Below, piece after piece: positions 60,525-64,000 of a stretch of DNA of 64,000 nucleotides. The notes beneath the pieces were generated by a model that saw only the letters and a list, made by a program, of their open reading frames with translations, did no database searches and was not told where the DNA came from. Within the stretch, counting starts at the first letter, position 1. Every line of letters begins with the position of its first letter. The DNA comes from Caballeronia grimmiae (GTDB lineage Bacteria > Pseudomonadota > Gammaproteobacteria > Burkholderiales > Burkholderiaceae), in the NCBI RefSeq assembly GCF_000698555.1, contig NZ_JFHE01000007.1, positions 62,001 to 126,000 of the forward strand. Direction: 5' to 3'. The translations under genes and the position numbers were made by a program.

Positions 60525-61682
60525 TCAATGCGCAGCCGCCGCCTGCTTCGCACCCTTGCCGTTCTTCTGCGCGCGGCCGATCTCCTCCAGCTTGATCTCG
60601 ACGTGCTTCGAGAACACGTACTCAGCCGGGCGTTGCTTGTCGATCGGCAGTTCCTTCGCGTACGCGCCTTCGGTGCGCGGCCCGCGCAGCGATACACCCA
60701 GCGCCTTCAGCGGATGCGCGACGGTGTCCATCACCGCGGTCGCCTCGAAGCCGCTATGCACCATGCAGTCCGCGCACTTCTCGTAGTTACCGGTGCCGTA
60801 CTTGTCCCAGTCGGTGGTTTCCATCAGCTCCGTGAAGGTCTTCGCGTAGCCTTCGCCGAGCAGATAGCAGGGACGCTGCCAGCCGAACACGGTGCGCGCC
60901 GGGTTGCCCCACGGCGTGCATTGATACGTCTGGTTGCCCGCCAGGAAGTCGAGGAACATGGCCGACTGGCTGAACGACCAGTTCTTGCCGTTGTTGCCGC
61001 GCTTGAAAATTTCGCGGAACAGCGTCTTCGTCTTGTCGCGGTTCAGGAAGTGTTGCTGATCCGGCGCGCGCTCGTAAGCGTAGCCCGGCGACACGGTGAT
61101 GCCATCCACGCCCATCGGACCGAGCGTATCGAAGAACTTCGCGACGCGCTCCGGGTTCGCATCGTTGAACAGCGTGCAGTTGATGTTCACGCGGAACCCG
61201 CGGCGCTTCGCCTCGCGAATCGCTTTCGTCGCCTTGTCGTACACGCCGTCCTGTGACACGGAATGGTCGTGCATCGCCTGATCGCCGTCGAGGTGGACGG
61301 ACCAGACGAAGTACGGACTCGGCTGATAGTCGTCCATCTTCTTTTCCATCAGCAGCGCGTTCGTGCAGAGATACACGAACTTCTTGCGCTCGATGATGCC
61401 CTTCACGATCTGCGGCATTTCCTTGTGCAGCAACGGCTCGCCACCGGCGATCGACACCACCGGCGCGCCGCACTCGTCGACCGCGCCGAGGCATTCTTCG
61501 AGCGACAGCCGCTGGTTCAGGATCGGGTCCGGATAGTCGATCTTGCCGCAGCCATTACACGCCAGGTTGCAGCGGAACAGCGGCTCGAGCATCAGCGCGA
61601 GCGGATAGCGCTTGTTGCGCGTCAGGTGCTGCTTGAAGATATAGGCGCCTACGCGGGCCTTTTGAAGCATCGGAATAGACAC
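60525..61682 (-). CDS. hpnH: adenosyl-hopene transferase HpnH, radical SAM
   Basis: This 385-residue radical SAM enzyme attaches the 5'-deoxyadenosyl group to hopene, the first step of C35 hopanoid side chains. The iron-sulphur motif C-x3-C-x2-C is C38-C42-C45 in RCNLACNGCGK. SIAGGEPLLHKEM contains the SAM-binding GGE motif. C-terminal Cys residues (EKCADCMVHSGFEA) mark the HpnH extension. Its product is processed by HpnG, encoded at 49300. It lies 14 bases downstream of ispH on the same strand. Confidence 0.96.
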   Translation of the reverse strand: MSIPMLQKARVGAYIFKQHLTRNKRYPLALMLEPLFRCNLACNGCGKIDYPDPILNQRLSLEECLGAVDECGAPVVSIAGGEPLLHKEMPQIVKGIIERKKFVYLCTNALLMEKKMDDYQPSPYFVWSVHLDGDQAMHDHSVSQDGVYDKATKAIREAKRRGFRVNINCTLFNDANPERVAKFFDTLGPMGVDGITVSPGYAYERAPDQQHFLNRDKTKTLFREIFKRGNNGKNWSFSQSAMFLDFLAGNQTYQCTPWGNPARTVFGWQRPCYLLGEGYAKTFTELMETTDWDKYGTGNYEKCADCMVHSGFEATAVMDTVAHPLKALGVSLRGPRTEGAYAKELPIDKQRPAEYVFSKHVEIKLEEIGRAQKNGKGAKQAAAAH

Positions 61683-61696
61683 TGACGTCCTCTCCT

Positions 61697-62668
61697 TTAT
61701 TCTTCGCGAATCGCCGTCGCCGTCGTTGCCGACAATGCGGCAAGCGGCTGCAATAGCTTCGCGGGGAGTTTGAATTCGACCTTTTCCTCGCGGCCGTTCA
61801 TCGTCGTAACTTCGACGTGGCCGATCGCGCGCAGGGCTTGGATCACATGTTCGACCATTTCTTCAGGCGCCGAAGCGCCGGCCGTGATACCGACCGTCTG
61901 CGCATGCGCAAACCATTCGGCCTTGATCTCGGAACCGTCCGCGACGAGATAGCTCGGCACGCCGCTCTCGGCGCCGATTTCGCGCAGGCGGTTCGAATTG
62001 GAACTGTTGGTGGCGCCGACCACGAGCAGCACGTCCACTTGCGTGGACAGCTCGCGCACAGCGGCTTGCCGGTTCTGCGTGGCGTAGCAGATGTCCCGCG
62101 TGTCGGGGCCGACGATATCGGTGAAGCGGCGCTGCAGGGCATCGATGATGCCGCGCGTGTCGTCCACGGAAAGCGTCGTCTGCGTGACGTAGGCGACGGG
62201 GGTATCGGCGGGCAGCGCCATGTCTTGCACTTCGGCTTCGCTCTGTACGAGCACGACCTTGGCCGGAATCTGGCCGATCGTGCCTTCCACTTCGGGATGT
62301 CCCGCATGGCCGATCAGAATCAGCGTGCGGCCCTGCGACACGTATTGCCGCCCCTGCACGTGCACCTTGGTGACGAGCGGGCAGGTGGCGTCGAGCACGT
62401 CGAGGCCGCGCGCGTCGGCATCGTGTTCGACGCTTTGCGCGACGCCGTGCGCGCTGAAAATTGCGACCGCGCCGTGCGGCACTTCGTCGAGTTCCTCGAC
62501 GAAACGCGCGCCCTTGCCTCGCAGGTTATCGACGACGTGCCTGTTATGTACGATCTCGTGACGCACGTACACGGGCGCGCCGTGCCGTTCGAGCGCCCGA
62601 TCGACGATTTCGATCGCACGGACCACGCCCGCACAAAAGCCGCGGGGTTGAGCAAGGATGATACGCAT
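61697..62668 (-). CDS. ispH: 4-hydroxy-3-methylbut-2-enyl diphosphate reductase
   Basis: This 323-residue enzyme makes IPP and DMAPP in the MEP pathway. The three Cys that bind the 4Fe-4S cluster are C12 (PRGFCAGV), C96 (DATCPLV) and C194 (ICYATQNR). The catalytic E126 is in [10 protein letters not shown]. The start at 62668 gives the standard N-terminus [15 protein letters not shown]; the frame extends further upstream without similarity. Placement with hpnH suggests a copy dedicated to hopanoid supply. Confidence 0.96.
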   Translation of the reverse strand: MRIILAQPRGFCAGVVRAIEIVDRALERHGAPVYVRHEIVHNRHVVDNLRGKGARFVEELDEVPHGAVAIFSAHGVAQSVEHDADARGLDVLDATCPLVTKVHVQGRQYVSQGRTLILIGHAGHPEVEGTIGQIPAKVVLVQSEAEVQDMALPADTPVAYVTQTTLSVDDTRGIIDALQRRFTDIVGPDTRDICYATQNRQAAVRELSTQVDVLLVVGATNSSNSNRLREIGAESGVPSYLVADGSEIKAEWFAHAQTVGITAGASAPEEMVEHVIQALRAIGHVEVTTMNGREEKVEFKLPAKLLQPLAALSATTATAIREE

Positions 62669-63089
62669 ATTCGAACGAACTCCGACTGGCGCGGGTTTCG
62701 GGTAATCGGGCGGGCCGCTTGTGCTTTCGCTATCGGGACGCTTCACGCAACCCGCGCGTGACGGCCCGGAAAGCAACCGGAATCTAACGTCCGGTAAGTT
62801 TGTCTGCTCGCCGAAGTTGACCGCGTATTCTAACGCGTTCCCTTTTTTAACGCTTGCAGCCGCGCGCCTTTGCAAGACGTTGTAGCCCGAGTGAAATACG
62901 GCGATCGGCGGAAGTCATTACACTAGCGGACGCCCGGAAGCCGCGCATGCTGCTTCATCCGCTTTCTTTCCGAACGACGGTGCGCGAAGCGCATCGCCCG
63001 TTCATGCAATTGCATTCGCCCGCGCGATGCCGCCGGGCTTGTCGCCCTCACTCGTCGCAACCGTCGCAACTCGCCGCCCAAGTCTGTCC
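62669..63089. other. 421-base gap between ispH and hpnB
   Basis: No open frame in this divergent gap has a good start and family similarity. It must hold the promoters of ispH-hpnH (minus) and hpnB (plus), but no strong -35/-10 pair was identified by eye. Confidence 0.4.
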
Positions 63090-64000
63090 ATGCTACTGAT
63101 CGCCTGGTTGTCCCTCCTCATCTGGATCGTGCTGCTCTTCGCTCGCGGCGGCTTCTGGCGCGCGCAGCCCGCGCCCGCGTTGTCGCCGTCGACCGTTCAC
63201 GCGGTCGGCAACGCCGAGATCGCGCGACGCGGCGCGTGGCCCGCGCTGGTCGCCGTCGTGCCGGCGCGCAACGAGGCGGATGTCATCGGCCGCGCGGTCG
63301 GCTCGCTGCTCAAACAGGACTATGCGGGCGCGTTCCACGTGATCGTCGTCGACGATCACAGCACCGACGGCACCGCCGCCGCCGCGTTCGGCGCCGCCCG
63401 CGATCTGGGCCTGGAAGACCGCCTGACCGTGCTGACCGGCAAGCCGCTGCCGCCCGGATGGTCGGGCAAGGTGTGGGCGCAGTCGCAGGGCATCGAGGCA
63501 ATCGACAAGCTCGGCTTGCCCGCCGAGTTCCTGCTGCTCACCGACGCCGACATCTACCATCCGGCCGATGCCGCCACGCAACTCGTCGCGCGCACGATTC
63601 TGGAAGATCGCGATCTCGTCTCGCTGATGGTCCGCCTGCGTTGCGATTCGCTGTGGGAAAAGGCGCTGATTCCCGCGTTTGTTTTCTTCTTCGCGAAGCT
63701 GTATCCGTTCGCGTGGGTCAACGACACCCGAAAAACGACGGCGGGCGCGGCAGGGGGCTGCATGCTCGTGCGCCGTTCGGCGCTCGTGGAGGCGGGCGGT
63801 ATCGAATCGATCCGCCGCGAACTGATCGACGATTGCAGTCTCGCGCAGCGCATCAAGCATCGCGCGGGCAAGGCCGATGCGCGCCCGATCCGTCTCGATC
63901 TCGCGCAGAGCAGCGAATCGCTGCGTCCTTATGACGACTGGCGCGAAATCTGGAACATGATCGCCCGCACGGCGTTCACGCAGTTGCGCTATTCGCCGCT
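63090..64000 (+). CDS. hpnB: hopene-associated glycosyltransferase HpnB, 3' truncated by the window
   Basis: The frame is open from ATG 63090 to the end of the window (about 303 residues so far). It has an N-terminal membrane helix (MLLIAWLSLLIWIVLLFA), then a GT2 fold: ALVAVVPARNEADVIGRAVGSLL, HVIVVDDHSTDGTAAA (nucleotide-binding Asp pair), LLTDADIYHP (DxD-type metal site) and ELIDDCSLAQRIK. This matches HpnB, a glycosyltransferase of unknown product found in hopanoid clusters. Divergent from ispH-hpnH. Confidence 0.9.
   Translation, partial: MLLIAWLSLLIWIVLLFARGGFWRAQPAPALSPSTVHAVGNAEIARRGAWPALVAVVPARNEADVIGRAVGSLLKQDYAGAFHVIVVDDHSTDGTAAAAFGAARDLGLEDRLTVLTGKPLPPGWSGKVWAQSQGIEAIDKLGLPAEFLLLTDADIYHPADAATQLVARTILEDRDLVSLMVRLRCDSLWEKALIPAFVFFFAKLYPFAWVNDTRKTTAGAAGGCMLVRRSALVEAGGIESIRRELIDDCSLAQRIKHRAGKADARPIRLDLAQSSESLRPYDDWREIWNMIARTAFTQLRYSP

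Noticed and set aside
1..64000. CRISPR arrays, tRNA or rRNA genes, complete insertion sequences
   Set aside because: No regularly spaced repeats, no cloverleaf with CCA end, no rRNA signature and no transposase frame with terminal repeats were seen.

Overview
The window is one GC-rich stretch of bacterial chromosome. Gene content, codon use and locus architecture point to a member of the Burkholderiaceae, most like Paraburkholderia/Caballeronia/Burkholderia. Evidence includes a split hopanoid cluster with hpnD, shc, hpnG, hpnN, hpnM, hpnH, ispH and hpnB, many LysR/IclR-controlled metabolic operons, a QseB/PmrA-type two-component system and an orphan type VI secretion (T6SS) vgrG locus. No rRNA, tRNA, CRISPR array, complete insertion sequence or prophage was seen.

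Left third (1-20 kb): small metabolic and transport units. 57-3614 is an MFS carrier, an FMN-dependent 2-hydroxyacid dehydrogenase and a 3-hydroxyisobutyrate-dehydrogenase-like enzyme in one direction. Next come a GlpM-like membrane protein, a short-chain dehydrogenase, a YkvA-like protein and a response regulator/sensor kinase pair (5983-8018) preceded by two PmrA/QseB-type boxes. Further on are a LysR gene, an MHS-type carrier divergent from an IclR regulator with a clear operator, wrbA, a FUSC-type membrane protein, zwf, and a GST plus a PNPOx-ferredoxin reductase-ferredoxin fusion next to a LysR regulator.

Middle (20-39 kb): small secreted or cytosolic proteins, an AI-2E-type permease with a long C-terminal extension, and a PAS chemoreceptor with a sigma-28-like promoter. 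A GntP permease/3-hydroxybutyrate dehydrogenase operon has a near-consensus sigma-54 promoter and a divergent sigma-54 activator. Then a lipocalin, an AEC carrier, an FMN reductase, a stress-domain repeat protein, a hybrid histidine kinase, and a response regulator-CheC-diguanylate cyclase operon that also has a sigma-28-like promoter.

Right third (39-64 kb): a gene-poor, lower-GC stretch leads to PAAR, a VgrG whose C-terminal HExxH metallopeptidase-like domain is separated from it by a -1 frameshift, and a candidate immunity gene. The hopanoid region follows: hpnD, an internally deleted hpnE, shc and hpnG; then a thioesterase; then mlaA-like/hpnN divergent from hpnM. It is interrupted by a Cache kinase/LuxR-type regulator pair divergent from cstA-ybdD and by a Phd/PIN toxin-antitoxin cassette, and resumes with hpnH, ispH and the start of hpnB, which is cut by the window edge. 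hpnC is not in the window and hpnE looks dead, so squalene must be made with help from genes elsewhere or by another route.

The features most worth a second look are the frameshifted VgrG-metallopeptidase with its neighbour, the hpnE deletion, a possible antisense small RNA under PmrA-type boxes at 5.7-5.85 kb, and a family of short CTCACC repeats, including an exact 20-bp copy pair, confined to a few intergenic gaps.
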